DNA from: Planctomycetaceae bacterium
GTDB taxonomy: Bacteria; Planctomycetota; UBA1135; GCA-002686595
Direction: 5' to 3'
NCBI GenBank assembly: GCA_011525785.1
Contig: WYBT01000004.1
Span: forward strand, 1-64,000
Length of the DNA stretch: 64,000 bases
In this document: positions 8,287 to 17,655 of the stretch, in pieces
Position numbering within the stretch: position 1 is the first letter of the stretch
Layout of the letters: each line of letters opens with the position of its first letter
Position numbers and translations under genes: made by a program
The notes under the pieces: generated by a model
What the model saw: only the letters and a program-made list of their open reading frames with translations
What the model was told of the DNA's origin: nothing
Databases searched by the model: none

Positions 8287-9393
8287 TCAGCGCGCGAGCA
8301 CGCCGCGCTCGCGCAGCATGCCCGCCAGCGCGGCCCGTCGCTCGAGCGCATCGCGCGCCAGCGTCTCGAGGCGTGCGAGCGCGCGCTCGCGGCCGTCCTT
8401 GGCGGCGAGCATGCGCTTGTCGGCTGCGGCCAGGTGTTCGTTCCACTTGTCCGGCGTCGGCATCCTCGCGACCAGCTTGCGGGGATCGCTCTGGTGCTCT
8501 TCCCAGGCGTAGTGGAAGCGCTCGACGCACACGCTGTAGAGCGGCTCGACTTCGCTGGCGCCGCCCAGGTAGCAGCGCGCGTACGCGGCGCGCAGTCCGC
8601 GGTGGCGGCGCGCATCCTGGAAGATCTCGCCCACGCGCTTGTAGAGGCCCTTGTGCTGGGTGTCGGGCACGGGCGCCTTCCACTTGGTCTGTTCGCCGAG
8701 CACCGCGTGCACGATGCCGAGCACGTCGACGTCGGGCATCTCGATCTCGGCCCCGGAATTCCACGCGTCGTACAGCGTGATGCCTGGATAGACGCTTCCA
8801 GCGCGATCGGTGTAGGCGTGCGAGAAGGCCGAGAGCGCCTTGTGCTGCGCTCCGTCGTCGAGCGCGCGCTCGACCAGCGCCTCGGCCAGGTCGGCCAGCG
8901 GCAGCGCGCCCGCCAAAGCGTTCTCGAAGCGCCGCTCGCGGGACGCCTCGTCGGGCTCGCGCACCACCTTGCGCAGCGCGTAGTCGTAACGCCAACCCGG
9001 CTGCAGACGGCGCGGCGGCGTGCGACCCAGGATGCGCTTGCGAGCGGCCTGTGCAGCGTCCGAGTCCTCCTCTAGCGCGCGGCGCGGAATCGGTTGGGCC
9101 GGCGCGTGCGTGGCCGGGTCGAAGACCGGAATCGGGGGGCGAACGGGGAGGAGTTTGCGGTCGAGTTCCTCCAGCGTCAGCGCAAACTTCACCAGGCGCG
9201 CGCTGAAGCTGTCGAGGTAGTCGGCCTCGGCCTCGTACTGCTCGAGCAGGTCGTCCTTGGCGGCGTCGTCGAGCGCGTTCCAGGCGGCGCGCAGCGCCTC
9301 GTCGCTGGGCGACTGCTGCGCACCGGCGAAGGCCAACAGCGCCCAGCCGCCCAACAGCAGTTGCATCGCCAGCCTCGCCGCAGCACGGAACAT
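8287..9393 (-). CDS. Secreted protein of unknown function
   Basis: A 368-residue protein with a clear signal peptide (MFRAAARLAMQLLLGGWALL, then AFAGAQQ at the probable cleavage site). The start at 9393 is chosen because GGAG sits 8 nt upstream; two earlier ATGs at 9414 and 9417 lack such a site. The mature part is helical, acidic and basic residue-rich, with recognisable patches such as PGWRYDYALRKVVREPDE, SVYPGITLYDAWNSGAEIEM and LYSVCVERFHYAWEEHQSDP. I know no family for it. It converges on dus. A periplasmic or cell-surface location follows from the signal peptide. Confidence 0.65.
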   Translation of the reverse strand: MFRAAARLAMQLLLGGWALLAFAGAQQSPSDEALRAAWNALDDAAKDDLLEQYEAEADYLDSFSARLVKFALTLEELDRKLLPVRPPIPVFDPATHAPAQPIPRRALEEDSDAAQAARKRILGRTPPRRLQPGWRYDYALRKVVREPDEASRERRFENALAGALPLADLAEALVERALDDGAQHKALSAFSHAYTDRAGSVYPGITLYDAWNSGAEIEMPDVDVLGIVHAVLGEQTKWKAPVPDTQHKGLYKRVGEIFQDARRHRGLRAAYARCYLGGASEVEPLYSVCVERFHYAWEEHQSDPRKLVARMPTPDKWNEHLAAADKRMLAAKDGRERALARLETLARDALERRAALAGMLRERGVLAR

Positions 9394-9734
9394 CTTGGGG
9401 TCTCCGCGGCCCATCATGCCGCCCGAGCGGCGGGGTTGCGATGCGAGCGCTGTGCAGTGCCCCGGAAAGCGCAGCAGGCGACCGCATCGCACGGCCGCCT
9501 GCCACAGAACTCGTCACCCGCGCTGAACGCCAGGTTCTCCGAGCCCTTCACCCGAAAGGAACCAAACCCAAGGAAGAGCAGCACTCACGCCGTCCGTCGC
9601 CGCCGTCCCCGCGCAGGAACAGCTGCCGCACTGGCCCAGGGGGCCCCGCGGCGCGTTCCAGGACGCCGGCGCCGCTCAGCGGTCGCCTGCACGAGCAAAA
9701 CTACCACGGGTTCTCGCGCGGGGAGGGGCAGCCC
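9394..9734. other. Gene-free stretch
   Basis: About 340 bases between the pcnB terminator and the start of the secreted-protein gene. Short open frames exist on both strands, but none has a plausible start site, domain or conserved pattern. It probably carries the promoter for the minus-strand secreted protein, though I could not pick out convincing -35/-10 elements. Confidence 0.4.
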
Positions 9735-9771
9735 AAGAAAAGTGCGCCGAGGTCACCAGGACCCCGGCGCA
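9735..9771 (-). terminator. Intrinsic terminator of pcnB
   Basis: Read on the minus strand, TGCGCCGGGGTC (9771-9760) pairs with GACCTCGGCGCA (9754-9743) around a 5-base loop. That is a 12-bp stem with one G-U pair, followed by CTTTTCTT. It lies about 60 nt past the pcnB stop and is a classical rho-independent terminator. Confidence 0.8.
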
Positions 9772-9832
9772 GAGTTCAAACCCAGGCGCCGCGTTCCATC
9801 GTCGCCGCAGCGCTCACTCTTCGCCGCAGTGC

Positions 9833-11191
9833 TCAATCTTCGACGCTGGGGGCCGAGGTCTGGCCGCCCTTGGGCTTGCGCCGTCCGCGGCGACGCTTGC
9901 GCCGGCGTTCGCGTTCGACCTCGTCGGGCGAGGCCGTGCGCGCTTGCTCGTAGCGCTCGAGCCACGACTCGTAGACGTCCCAGCCCTGGCCCCAGGCCAT
10001 CGAACGCAGCCGGAAGAGGTCGAGCGCTTCCTTGAAGTCCTCTCCGCGCGCGAACAAGAGCGGGCGGAAACGCTTGCTGAGCGGCTGCGTGAAGCGTCGC
10101 TGCTGGACGATCGCGCGAATGGCCTTGCCGGTGTCGCGGCGCGAGAGTCGGACGCTGAGCGCGAACGGCTCGAGCAACTCAGCTGCGGCGCGCGCGAGTT
10201 CGGGGCCGGCCGCGTCGTGGTTGCGCGGGTCGACTTGCGCGGCGCGCTCGATCACGCGCAGGAACAGCGTCGCGATGCACACGCCCGTCGCGGGCGCGTT
10301 GCCCGCGTGCACGTCGGCGTCGAGCGCCTCGAGCAGGCGCCAGAACTCGTCGGCGCGGTCGTGGGCCGCCGGATCGGGGTCGTTGCGCTGGCCCAGGTGC
10401 TCGTCGATCTGCGGCAGCAGCACGCGCAGCGCGCCGCACGCGCGCAGCATGCGGAACGCGCCGAGCGCGACGCCCGAACGCATGAGCCGCAGGATCTCTT
10501 CGAGCACGCGCGGCTTGGCCGAGCGCCCCAGCTCGTCGACGGTGTCGACCATCGCCGCCCAGGTCTGATCGTCGATGCGAAGCCCCAGGCGCGTGGCGAA
10601 CTTGATCGCGCGCAGGATGCGCACCGGGTCCTCCGCCATCCGCACGTGCGGATCCCCGATCGTGCGCAGCACGCCCGCGTCGAGGTCATCGAGTCCGCCG
10701 ACGTAATCGAGGATCTCGCGCCGCGTCGGGTCGAGGAACAGCGCGTTGATCGTGAAGTCGCGCCGGCGCGCGTCCTCCTCTGCCGTTCCGAACTCGTTGT
10801 CGTCGGTGATCAGAAGATCGCCCGGCTCGTCCTCGCGCGGCGGCGGCGCGCGGCGGAACGTGGCCGTCTCGATCACGTGCTCGCCGTAGGTGACGTGCAC
10901 GAGTCGGAAGCGCTTGCCGATGATGCGGCCGTTGGCGAAGGCGCGCTTGACCTGCCGCGGATGCGCGCTGGTGGCGACGTCGAAGTCCTTCGGGCGTCGT
11001 CCAAGCAAGAGGTCGCGCACGCAGCCGCCGACGAGGTACGCCTCGAACCCCTGGCGCTGCAGGCGCGAGATCACACGCAGCGCGTCCTGATCCAGGCTCG
11101 CCGACGCAATGTCGTCGGCCGGTCGGATGCGAGGTGGAGTGGGGCGGGATCGATCCCGGAGCTCGTCCAGGTCGATGGGGGCTTCGGTCAT
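9833..11191 (-). CDS. pcnB: Poly(A) polymerase I-type nucleotidyltransferase
   Basis: A 452-residue class II polymerase-beta-fold nucleotidyltransferase. The N-terminal head has AYLVGGCVRDLLLGRRPKDF with the catalytic DxD (DFDV). IIGKRFRLVHVTYG is the bacterial poly(A) polymerase signature that separates this group from CCA-adding enzymes. EEDARRRDFTINALF and DPVRILRAIKFATRLG lead into the helical RNA-binding body. The C-terminus is strongly basic (ERRRKRRRGRRKPKGG), as expected for RNA binding. It adds 3' poly(A) tails that promote RNA decay. A second family member at 55.3 kb is the better candidate for CCA addition. ATG start; a clear terminator follows. Confidence 0.88.
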   Translation of the reverse strand: MTEAPIDLDELRDRSRPTPPRIRPADDIASASLDQDALRVISRLQRQGFEAYLVGGCVRDLLLGRRPKDFDVATSAHPRQVKRAFANGRIIGKRFRLVHVTYGEHVIETATFRRAPPPREDEPGDLLITDDNEFGTAEEDARRRDFTINALFLDPTRREILDYVGGLDDLDAGVLRTIGDPHVRMAEDPVRILRAIKFATRLGLRIDDQTWAAMVDTVDELGRSAKPRVLEEILRLMRSGVALGAFRMLRACGALRVLLPQIDEHLGQRNDPDPAAHDRADEFWRLLEALDADVHAGNAPATGVCIATLFLRVIERAAQVDPRNHDAAGPELARAAAELLEPFALSVRLSRRDTGKAIRAIVQQRRFTQPLSKRFRPLLFARGEDFKEALDLFRLRSMAWGQGWDVYESWLERYEQARTASPDEVERERRRKRRRGRRKPKGGQTSAPSVED

Positions 11192-11283
11192 GGGCCTCGA
11201 AAGTGGGGGAGCGCAGCGCTCAGCGTCGAAATCTTGACTGTAGCAGTCGGCGCCGCGCGCCGCGAAGTGCGCTCCGCGCGAGC

Positions 11284-11312
11284 TTGCCTCGCACCCAGCG
11301 GCGACCTAACCT
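11284..11312 (+). promoter_or_regulatory. Promoter for tRNA-Trp
   Basis: TTGCCT at 11284-11289 and TAACCT at 11307-11312 are separated by 17 bases, a sigma-70-type arrangement. Transcription would begin near 11319, about ten bases before the tRNA. The same two hexamers recur before the HEAT-repeat gene at 43.2 kb. Confidence 0.55.
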
Positions 11313-11329
11313 GTCTCGCCGCAACGCGA

Positions 11330-11406
11330 AGGGCAGTAGCTCCAACGGTTAGAGCGACTGATTCCAAATCAGTAGGTTCGGGGTTCGAATCCCTGCTGCC
11401 CTGCCA
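11330..11406 (+). tRNA. tRNA-Trp (anticodon CCA)
   Basis: The acceptor stem AGGGCAG pairs with CTGCCCT. The anticodon arm ACTGA-TTCCAAA-TCAGT places CCA at positions 34-36. The T arm (CGGGG-TTCGAAT-CCCTG) is regular. The discriminator base is G and the 3' CCA is encoded in the DNA. Confidence 0.95.
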
Positions 11407-11547
11407 CTCCCGCACGAGTCCCCTCCCGCTCGCCACCGTCGATCGAACTTCTCGGGCTCCTCTCTTCGGGCATTCCTCGGGCGTGCGCCCGGCGACCTCG
11501 GCCCCGGTCGCGCCGCCGCCGCGAGCGCGCGCCGCCAGAGCCCTCGA

Positions 11548-12396
11548 ATGCCGCAAGCCATGACCCACGCACCGGACGCCGACAGCCCCGATTCCGACCA
11601 CGACGGGCGCACGCCGCCTCCGGAGCCGCGGCCCGCTGCCTCAGGGGGCCGTCCCGCACCGGGGAGCGCCAAGCCGCCGCGCAAGGAAGAGGACCCCGAC
11701 GAGGTGCTCGAGTACACGCAACTCGCGGTGGCCAGCGTCGACGAGTTGCGAGCGGCCATGGCCTGGGCCTTCGAAGGCGAAGAGGAAGTCACGCCGGCGC
11801 TGCTCGACCGCTACGCGCAACACGCGCGGCTGGTGCTCGAGGGCAACGCGCTGATGAACCTGACCGCGATCGTCGATCCGCGCGAGGTGGCGGCCAAGCA
11901 CTACCTCGATTCGTGGCGGACGACACGACTGCTGCCGCTCGCAGGCCGCTCGCTGCTCGACATGGGCACCGGCGCGGGCTTCCCGGGCATGCCGGTCGCT
12001 CTCGCAGAACCGCAAGCGCGCGTGGGCATGGTCGACTCGACGCGCAAGCGCATCGATTTCGTGCAGAGCTGCATCGAGCGGCTCGGCCTGAGCAACGCCA
12101 AGGCCTTCGCCGAGCGCGCCGAGGATCACCTGGCGCGCAACAAGTACGACATCGTCCTGGTGCGCGCGGTCAGTTCGGTGCGGGAGAACGTGCGCATCCT
12201 CCGCAAGGTGCGCCACTCGCACAAAGATCTGGTGATGCTGAAGGGGCCGTCGTGGTCGCGCGAGGCGCGCGCCGCCGAACGCGAAGCCGAGCGCCTGGGC
12301 TTCCGGCTCGACACGGTCTGGGAGCACAAGCTCCCCGGCGAACTCGGCGAGCGAGCGTTCCTCGTCTACCGCGCGCCCGGCGGGCACGGCGTCTAG
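11548..12396 (+). CDS. rsmG: 16S rRNA m7G527 methyltransferase RsmG
   Basis: A SAM-dependent methyltransferase (282 residues from this ATG; another in-frame ATG lies at 11560) that makes 7-methylguanosine at position 527 of 16S rRNA. The core shows NLTAIVDPREVAAKHYLDSW, the SAM motif LLDMGTGAGFPGMPVALAEP, DSTRKRIDFVQSC, and VLVRAVSSV. These are typical of the GidB/RsmG family. The first ~75 residues are an Asp/Pro/Ala-rich, low-complexity extension not found in most family members. The usual neighbour gidA/mnmG is absent. It is followed by a 33-residue membrane peptide gene and lies just after tRNA-Trp. Confidence 0.93.
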   Translation: MPQAMTHAPDADSPDSDHDGRTPPPEPRPAASGGRPAPGSAKPPRKEEDPDEVLEYTQLAVASVDELRAAMAWAFEGEEEVTPALLDRYAQHARLVLEGNALMNLTAIVDPREVAAKHYLDSWRTTRLLPLAGRSLLDMGTGAGFPGMPVALAEPQARVGMVDSTRKRIDFVQSCIERLGLSNAKAFAERAEDHLARNKYDIVLVRAVSSVRENVRILRKVRHSHKDLVMLKGPSWSREARAAEREAERLGFRLDTVWEHKLPGELGERAFLVYRAPGGHGV

Positions 12397-12420
12397 CGCC
12401 GCGGGCGTCCCGAGCTCTCG

Positions 12421-12522
12421 ATGCCGCTGTGGGCCTGGATCGCGATCGGCGTCGCGGCGGCGCTGCTCGCGGCGCTGGTTCTGATCGCGATCGCGAACTA
12501 TCCGAGCGACAACTCGTTTTGA
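12421..12522 (+). CDS. Small single-pass membrane protein, 33 residues
   Basis: An ATG 24 bases after the rsmG stop opens a 33-codon frame: MPLWAWIAIGVAAALLAALV, then LIAIANYPSDNSF and TGA. It is one uninterrupted hydrophobic helix of about 22 residues with a short polar tail. Small hydrophobic proteins of this kind are common in bacteria but hard to prove. Spacing suggests it is cotranscribed with rsmG. No clear Shine-Dalgarno is visible, so the call rests on the clean helix and the natural termination. Confidence 0.4.
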   Translation: MPLWAWIAIGVAAALLAALVLIAIANYPSDNSF

Positions 12523-12568
12523 GCGCCTCTTGTAGGTCGCGCCGTTCAAGACGCGCTGGGCGCGGGCC

Positions 12569-12799
12569 TCACTCGATGCCGAGTTCGTGCAGCACGCGCG
12601 CGACGGCGACGCCCAGCGCGACGACGCACACCAGCGAGATCGCGCTCCACTTGACGAACGCCCAGGTCGAGAACTCGACCTTCGCCGCGGCGCGGGCTGG
12701 CTGGAGCTCGGACCGGTCTTCGCCCAGGTCTTCGCGCGGTTGCTGAGTGTTGCTCGAGTTCATCGCCGCGTCCGTGGCAGCACCCACGACCGCGCCCAT
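12569..12799 (-). CDS. Small membrane protein of unknown function
   Basis: About 76 residues with a polar N-terminus (NSSNTQQPREDLGEDRSELQ) and a C-terminal transmembrane helix (WSAISLVCVVALGVAVARVL) ending HELGIE. The ATG at 12799 is preferred because GAGG precedes it by 8 bases; the ATG at 12763 would give 64 residues. The longer open frame runs back through the tandem repeat and the tRNA-Leu and is not believable as protein. It converges with the 33-residue gene. Confidence 0.45.
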   Translation of the reverse strand: MGAVVGAATDAAMNSSNTQQPREDLGEDRSELQPARAAAKVEFSTWAFVKWSAISLVCVVALGVAVARVLHELGIE

Positions 12800-12845
12800 C
12801 GGGGCGCCCTCGCTGGCGTCGGCGCGTTGCACGCGCGCCACCTCT

Positions 12846-12917
12846 CTACCGCGCCGTGTGCGCTCGACATCGCTACCGCGCTGTGTGCGCTCGACATCGC
12901 TACCGCGCTGTGTGCGT
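12846..12917. repeat. 27-bp tandem repeat, about 2.7 copies
   Basis: The unit CTACCGCGCTGTGTGCGCTC plus GACATCG begins at 12846, 12873 and 12900. The copies are nearly identical and the third is partial. It lies between the small membrane protein gene and tRNA-Leu(CAG). No function can be assigned; slipped-strand expansion is the simplest origin. Confidence 0.8.
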
Positions 12918-12928
12918 GCTCGCAGCGA

Positions 12929-13017
12929 TGGTGCCCGGGGGGGGAGTCGAACCCCCACTCCTGGTAAGAGGAACAAGGACCTGAACCTTGCGCGTCTGCC
13001 AATTCCGCCACCCGGGC
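12929..13017 (-). tRNA. tRNA-Leu (anticodon CAG)
   Basis: On the minus strand the acceptor GCCCGGG pairs with CCCGGGC. The anticodon arm CAAGG-TTCAGGT-CCTTG gives CAG. A long class II variable arm (TTCCTCTTACCAGGAG) identifies leucine. The T arm is regular, the discriminator is A and CCA is encoded. Confidence 0.95.
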
Positions 13018-13033
13018 TTTGGATGGGCGGAGG

Positions 13034-13062
13034 ACAATACGGAGCGCTCGCGCGCGGGTCAA
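13034..13062 (-). promoter_or_regulatory. Promoter for tRNA-Leu(CAG)
   Basis: On the minus strand TTGACC (13062-13057) and TATTGT (13039-13034) are separated by exactly 17 bases, a near-consensus sigma-70 promoter. The start of transcription would lie a few bases before the tRNA. Confidence 0.65.
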
Positions 13063-13150
13063 CGCGCCGCTCGCCGCTTCAGTCAGAAAAAAACGCGCCG
13101 AGCGACGCGCAGTATGCTCCCCACGCGCCCACCCGGACGCGCCCCGACCC

Positions 13151-13618
13151 ATGGCGGAACAATCCCAGCCGCGGCGAGTGATCGCCGAGAACCGCCGCGC
13201 GCGGCACGACTTCGAGATCCTCGAGACGCTCGAGTGCGGGCTGGCGCTGGTCGGGACCGAGGTCAAGAGCCTGCGACAGGGCAAGGCCTCGATCGCCGAG
13301 GCCTTCGCGTTCCTGCGGCGCGGCGAGCTGTGGCTGATCGGCGCGCACATCCCCGAGTACGCCTTCGGGAACATCCACAACCACGCTCCGGTGCGCGATC
13401 GCAAGCTGCTGCTGCACCGCCGCGAGCTCGAGGCCTGGGACCGCAAGGTGCGCGAGAAGGGCGTCACGATCGTGCCGCTGGCGCTCTACTTCAAAGGTCC
13501 GCGCGTGAAGCTGGCCCTGGGGCTCGCGCGCGGCCGCAAACTGCACGACAAGCGCGAGCGCGAGCGCGAAAAGACCGATCGGCGCGAGATCGAGCGCGCC
13601 ATGTCGCGTCGGCGCTGA
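13151..13618 (+). CDS. smpB: SsrA-binding protein SmpB
   Basis: A 155-residue tmRNA-binding protein required for trans-translation, in which stalled ribosomes are freed and the nascent chain is tagged. Visible family signatures are VIAENRRARHDFEILETLEC, LVGTEVKSLRQGKASI, and FGNIHNHAPVRDRKLLLHR. The basic C-terminal tail (KLHDKREREREKTDRREIER) enters the decoding site in known structures. The ATG at 13151 gives the normal family length; the frame remains open for 44 codons upstream but overlaps the tRNA-Leu promoter region. The ssrA gene follows 115 bases downstream. Confidence 0.97.
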   Translation: MAEQSQPRRVIAENRRARHDFEILETLECGLALVGTEVKSLRQGKASIAEAFAFLRRGELWLIGAHIPEYAFGNIHNHAPVRDRKLLLHRRELEAWDRKVREKGVTIVPLALYFKGPRVKLALGLARGRKLHDKREREREKTDRREIERAMSRRR

Positions 13619-13674
13619 ACGCAGCGTCGCGGCCCGCGTCCGTCGCTTGCTTCACGTGTTGTCGCTCGGCTCGA

Positions 13675-13690
13675 CACGCCGCGCGGCGTG
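13675..13690. repeat. Perfect 16-bp palindrome between smpB and ssrA
   Basis: CACGCCGCGCGGCGTG is a perfect self-complementary sequence 56 bases past the smpB stop. It could form a hairpin at the end of smpB mRNA or be an operator for ssrA. There is no T-run, so simple intrinsic termination is unlikely. Confidence 0.5.
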
Positions 13691-13733
13691 CATTCCACGG
13701 CGTGCGGGTTACGATCGAAGCGCTGGTCCGGAT

Positions 13734-14086
13734 GGGGGCGCACCGGTTTCGACCGGTTTGCGTTGGCCTTGGACTGCGTGCCGGGGATCTCGAGTCCACC
13801 CCGTTCATCCTCTCGGGAAGGCATCACATGCCAACAGTTTTGCTCTCGCTGCCTAATCACTAGGTAGCCGTCCTCCGCGGGCCGCCCGCGACTGCGGAAG
13901 GACGCCACCAGCGGGCTGGCAGGCGAGGCTCTCCGTCGCGCTGAACCTGCGAGAACCAATCGACGGTGGTTGCGGCGCAGCCCGTCCGTGGGCGGCGCCG
14001 CGATGGCGAAAAGCACGGACTACGCACGTAGATGTTCTTCGCTGATGGACTCCGGGACGCGGGTTCGACTCCCGCCGCCTCCACCA
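13734..14086 (+). ncRNA. ssrA: Transfer-messenger RNA (tmRNA)
   Basis: The 5' end GGGGGCGCACCGGTTTCGAC is the standard tmRNA start, and the 3' end GGTTCGACTCCCGCCGCCTC then CACCA supplies the T arm, acceptor and encoded CCA. GGGGGCG pairs with CGCCTCC to close the tRNA-like domain. The tag frame reads GCC AAC AGT TTT GCT CTC GCT GCC TAA (13830-13856), giving ANSFALAA and a stop. In-frame codons upstream (GCA TCA CAT at 13821-13829) would allow ASHANSFALAA, so the resume codon is not certain. The ALAA ending is the usual degradation signal. smpB lies immediately upstream. Confidence 0.95.
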
Positions 14087-14365
14087 TCTCCAGCACCTAG
14101 AAGCGCGCTCTCGGGGCCGCGCGCGCCGCTCGGCGCGGCCGCCGAGCGCGAGCGCTTGCCATGCGCGCGCAGCGCTGGCAAAGGCCGGGACGGACCTTGG
14201 GACGATCTTCGCTGGACTAGCCCGCCGCTCTGCCACGGGCGGCTGTGTCTGCGCCGGCAGCTTGGTCGATAGCGCGAGGTCCCCGTCGCTTGCGCCTTGC
14301 CGCTCGGCGGATCGAACTTCAATCTACGCGCCCCTCGGGCGGCGCCTCACGGCCCGCGAATCCCC

Positions 14366-16411
14366 ATGCAGACCCTCAGCCAGGACCTGGATCTGGCGTG
14401 CGTCAACACGTTGCGCACGCTGTCGATCGACGCCATCCAGAAGGCCAACTCGGGGCACCCCGGGCTTCCGCTCGGCGCTGCGCCGATGGCCTTTGCGCTC
14501 TGGCAACACCACCTCGCACACGATCCGCGCGACCCCGCGTGGCCCGATCGCGACCGCTTCGTGCTGAGCGCCGGGCACGGGAGCATGCTGCTGTACTCGC
14601 TGCTGCACCTGACGGGCTACCCGCTCGGGATGGACGACCTCAAGTCCTTCCGGCAGTGGCACAGCCGCACGCCCGGACATCCCGAGACGTTCGCCACGCC
14701 GGGTGTTGAGGCCACCACCGGCCCGCTCGGACAGGGCGCGGCGAACTCGGTCGGCATGGCCATGGCGGAGCGCATGCTCGCGGGGCGCTTCAACAAGCCC
14801 GGCCACAAGCTGGTGGACCACTACACCTACGCGCTGCTGGGCGACGGCTGCATGATGGAGGGCGTCACGGCCGAGGCCGCGTCGCTCGCCGGACAGCACA
14901 AGCTCGGCAAGCTGATCTGGCTGTACGACTCCAACGACGTTTCGCTGGACGGTCCGACCTCGCTGTCGTTCTCGGTCGAAGACGTCGCCGCGCGCTTCCG
15001 CGCCTACGGCTGGCAAGTGCAGCGCGTCGAGCAAGGCGACACCGATCTCGCCGGCATCTCGCGCGCCATCGCCGCTGCCAAGGCCGAGAGCAACATGCCC
15101 TCGCTGATCATCGTGCGCACCACGATCGGCTACGGCAGCCCGTCCAAGCAGGGCACGTGCGAAGCGCACGGCTCGCCGCTGGGGACCGACGAACTCGCCG
15201 CCACCAAGCGCGCCCTGGGCTGGGATCCCGCCCTGTCCTTTCACGTTCCCGCGCAGGCGCAGGAGCACTTTCGCGCCGGTGTCGCACGGGCGGCGGCGGT
15301 GCGCGCGGCCTGGGACAAGACGCGCGAGGCTTATGCCAAGGCCTATCCCGACCTGGCGCGTGAATTCGATCGCCGCATGGCGGGCGAGTTGCCCGAGGAC
15401 TTCGCCGCGCGCTGCGAACGCGAACTCCCGCGCTGGGAGAGCGGCGCGATCGCGACGCGAGACGCGGGCGGCAAGGCCCTGAACGCGTTGGCCGCCATCG
15501 TTCCGGAGCTGTGCGGCGGCGACGCCGACCTTTCGAGTTCGACCAAGACCTCGATCGCCGGCGAAGGCGACCACGGGCTCGAGCACCCCTCCGCGCGCAA
15601 CGTGCGCTTCGGCGTGCGCGAGCACGCCATGGGCGCGATCGGCAACGGCCTGCTCTACCACGGCGGCGTGCGGCCGTTCGTGTCGACCTTCTTCGTGTTC
15701 GCGGACTACATGCGTCCGGCCGTGCGACTGGCGGCGCTGTGCAAGCTGCCGCTGGTCTGCGTGTGGACGCACGACTCCGTGGCGGTGGGCGAGGACGGTC
15801 CGACGCACCAACCCGTCGAGCAACTCGCCAGCCTGCGCGCGATGCACAACTTGCGCGTCGTGCGACCGGCCGACGCCAACGAGACGGCGCAGGCCTGGCG
15901 GCTCGCGCTGGAGTCCGATGCGGCCCCGGTAGCGCTCGTGCTCTCGCGCCAGAAGCTCGAGGTGCTGCCCGGAACCGCGACCAAGGCGCGCGAAGGCGTG
16001 GCGCGCGGCGCGTACGTGCTCAGCGAGGCGGAGGGCGGTCAACCCGAAGTGCTGCTGATCGCTACCGGTTCGGAAGTGGCGCTCGCGCTGGCCGCGCAGA
16101 AGCGCCTGTCGGGCGAGGGCCGTCGCGCGCGCGTCGTGTCCATGCCGTGCTGGAGTTCGTTCGCCGCGCAGGACGCGAGCTACCGCGACGCTGTGCTACC
16201 GCCGGGCGTGCGCGCGCGCGTCAGCATCGAGGCGGGCGCCAGCTTCGGCTGGGAGCGCTGGATCGGCGACTGCGGTGTGGCGCTGGCGCTCGATGGGTAC
16301 GGCGCCTCGGCGCCGGGCGAGCGCGTGCTCGCAGAGCTGGGGTTCACCGTCGAGCGCGTGGTGCAAGCGGCGAAGGCCTCGCTCGCGAGCGCAGGCGGCC
16401 GCGGCGCGTGA
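14366..16411 (+). CDS. tkt: Transketolase
   Basis: A 681-residue thiamine-diphosphate enzyme that moves two-carbon units between sugar phosphates in the non-oxidative pentose phosphate pathway. Signatures are [55 protein letters not shown], the ThDP motif [18 protein letters not shown] ending in a YDSND, the [12 protein letters not shown] segment of the pyrimidine domain, and a C-terminal transketolase domain. The ATG at 14366 fits the family start; the open frame extends 23 codons upstream. There is no strong Shine-Dalgarno. The stop overlaps the start of the next gene (GTGA), so it heads an operon. Confidence 0.96.
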   Translation: MQTLSQDLDLACVNTLRTLSIDAIQKANSGHPGLPLGAAPMAFALWQHHLAHDPRDPAWPDRDRFVLSAGHGSMLLYSLLHLTGYPLGMDDLKSFRQWHSRTPGHPETFATPGVEATTGPLGQGAANSVGMAMAERMLAGRFNKPGHKLVDHYTYALLGDGCMMEGVTAEAASLAGQHKLGKLIWLYDSNDVSLDGPTSLSFSVEDVAARFRAYGWQVQRVEQGDTDLAGISRAIAAAKAESNMPSLIIVRTTIGYGSPSKQGTCEAHGSPLGTDELAATKRALGWDPALSFHVPAQAQEHFRAGVARAAAVRAAWDKTREAYAKAYPDLAREFDRRMAGELPEDFAARCERELPRWESGAIATRDAGGKALNALAAIVPELCGGDADLSSSTKTSIAGEGDHGLEHPSARNVRFGVREHAMGAIGNGLLYHGGVRPFVSTFFVFADYMRPAVRLAALCKLPLVCVWTHDSVAVGEDGPTHQPVEQLASLRAMHNLRVVRPADANETAQAWRLALESDAAPVALVLSRQKLEVLPGTATKAREGVARGAYVLSEAEGGQPEVLLIATGSEVALALAAQKRLSGEGRRARVVSMPCWSSFAAQDASYRDAVLPPGVRARVSIEAGASFGWERWIGDCGVALALDGYGASAPGERVLAELGFTVERVVQAAKASLASAGGRGA

Positions 16412-17655
16412 GCAGCGTTCGCCGCGCGGGTGCGATGCTGGCGCTGGGCCTGGTGCTCGGCGGTTGCCGCTTCGTCGGCGCCACCGACACGAACCTGCGC
16501 GAGCTGCACACCGAAGAGGGCATGCACCGTCGCACCGCGCGACTGACGACGCACTACGGCTACGCCACACGAGTGGGCGTGATCGGTTTGCTGCGGAGCT
16601 TCGGCGCCAAGCCCCAGGACGCGGAGCTTGCGAAGGTCGACGATCCGCTCGAGACGTGCCTCGAGGCGCTGAACGAGCTGGCGCGATACGACTCGAGCGA
16701 GACCTGGGTGCGCGCGCTGCAAGTCGAGCACTTCAGCCGCATCGCGGTGTTCGACCCGTGGAAGCTCTCGCGCGAAGTCGCGGTGGATGCGCTGGGCAAG
16801 CTGGGCGCGCAGCTTCCCGCCTGGCGGCCGACGCCGGACCCCGAAGGCGCGCGTGCCGCGGGCGTGGACGAACTCGCGCCGGCGCTGCAGCGCCTGGTGC
16901 GCGCTGCGAACCGCTTGGCGCGCGGCGCCAGCGAGCCGCTCGAGCTGGGGAGCGAGTCCGGCGGCGCAGCTCCGGCCGCTGGCGAAGAGTCGATCGAACA
17001 GGCTGCGCGCGCTGTCGGCGAACTGCTGCTCGATCTCGAGGGCGCGCCGCGTGCGCTGCGCGTGTGCGGCCTGCTCGAGCGCACGCGCCTGGCTTCCGAT
17101 CCGCAGTTCGCGGCGGTCAAGGCGCTGCGCTTGAAGCTCGAGAAGCGCTGCGTGGAGCTGGCCTTGCGCTCAGCGCTCGTCGATGCGGCGCCGACGGCCT
17201 ACGAGCGGCTGGGATCCGATCCGGGCTGGGGCAAGGCCAACGTGCAGGCCGCCGCGGTGCGCGCCAGCGTCCGCGTGTGGGGGCCCGCGATGTTGGCCGA
17301 ACTGCTCGACAGCGCGCGGCCGCGCGACGACGAAGCGCCGCGCCTCGCGGCGTTGCTCGAAGAGGTTGCGCGGCTGGGATTGCCGCCCGCGCCGGAGGGC
17401 GCCGACGCCGAGCAAGCGGAGCGCCTGCACGCGGCTTGGAAGCGACGCGTGTGGCTCTTGGCGACCGACCACCCCGACGGTCTGGTGCGCGTGACGGGCT
17501 TGCGCGCGCTTGCACGCATCCGCGGCGAGGGGCGCGGCTCGCTGCGCGAAGAGGAGTGGCTGGAATGGGCGCGCGCCGAAGGGCTGCTCGACGCCCCGGC
17601 CAGCAAACCCGTCGAGACCCCGGTCGACGCGCGAGGCAAGGAACAGGCCCCGTGA
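16408..17655 (+). CDS. Lipoprotein of unknown function
   Basis: The GTG at 16408 overlaps the transketolase stop and opens a 415-residue frame. It begins with a lipoprotein signal ([14 protein letters not shown], lipobox LGGC). The mature protein is helical and rich in Ala, Leu and Arg. Patches such as [20 protein letters not shown] and [18 protein letters not shown] suggest HEAT-like repeats near both ends. No catalytic motif is visible. The stop overlaps the next start as GTGA, so transketolase, this lipoprotein and the flippase-like gene are tightly coupled. A membrane-anchored scaffold role is possible but not supported by more than the fold guess. Confidence 0.7.
   Translation: MSSVRRAGAMLALGLVLGGCRFVGATDTNLRELHTEEGMHRRTARLTTHYGYATRVGVIGLLRSFGAKPQDAELAKVDDPLETCLEALNELARYDSSETWVRALQVEHFSRIAVFDPWKLSREVAVDALGKLGAQLPAWRPTPDPEGARAAGVDELAPALQRLVRAANRLARGASEPLELGSESGGAAPAAGEESIEQAARAVGELLLDLEGAPRALRVCGLLERTRLASDPQFAAVKALRLKLEKRCVELALRSALVDAAPTAYERLGSDPGWGKANVQAAAVRASVRVWGPAMLAELLDSARPRDDEAPRLAALLEEVARLGLPPAPEGADAEQAERLHAAWKRRVWLLATDHPDGLVRVTGLRALARIRGEGRGSLREEEWLEWARAEGLLDAPASKPVETPVDARGKEQAP

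Noticed and set aside
4959-8615. 1218-codon minus frame opposite the amidohydrolase and dus genes
   Set aside because: It is the antisense shadow of two well-supported plus genes; high GC keeps the opposite frame open. Its translation is His/Arg/Ala-rich with no domain.
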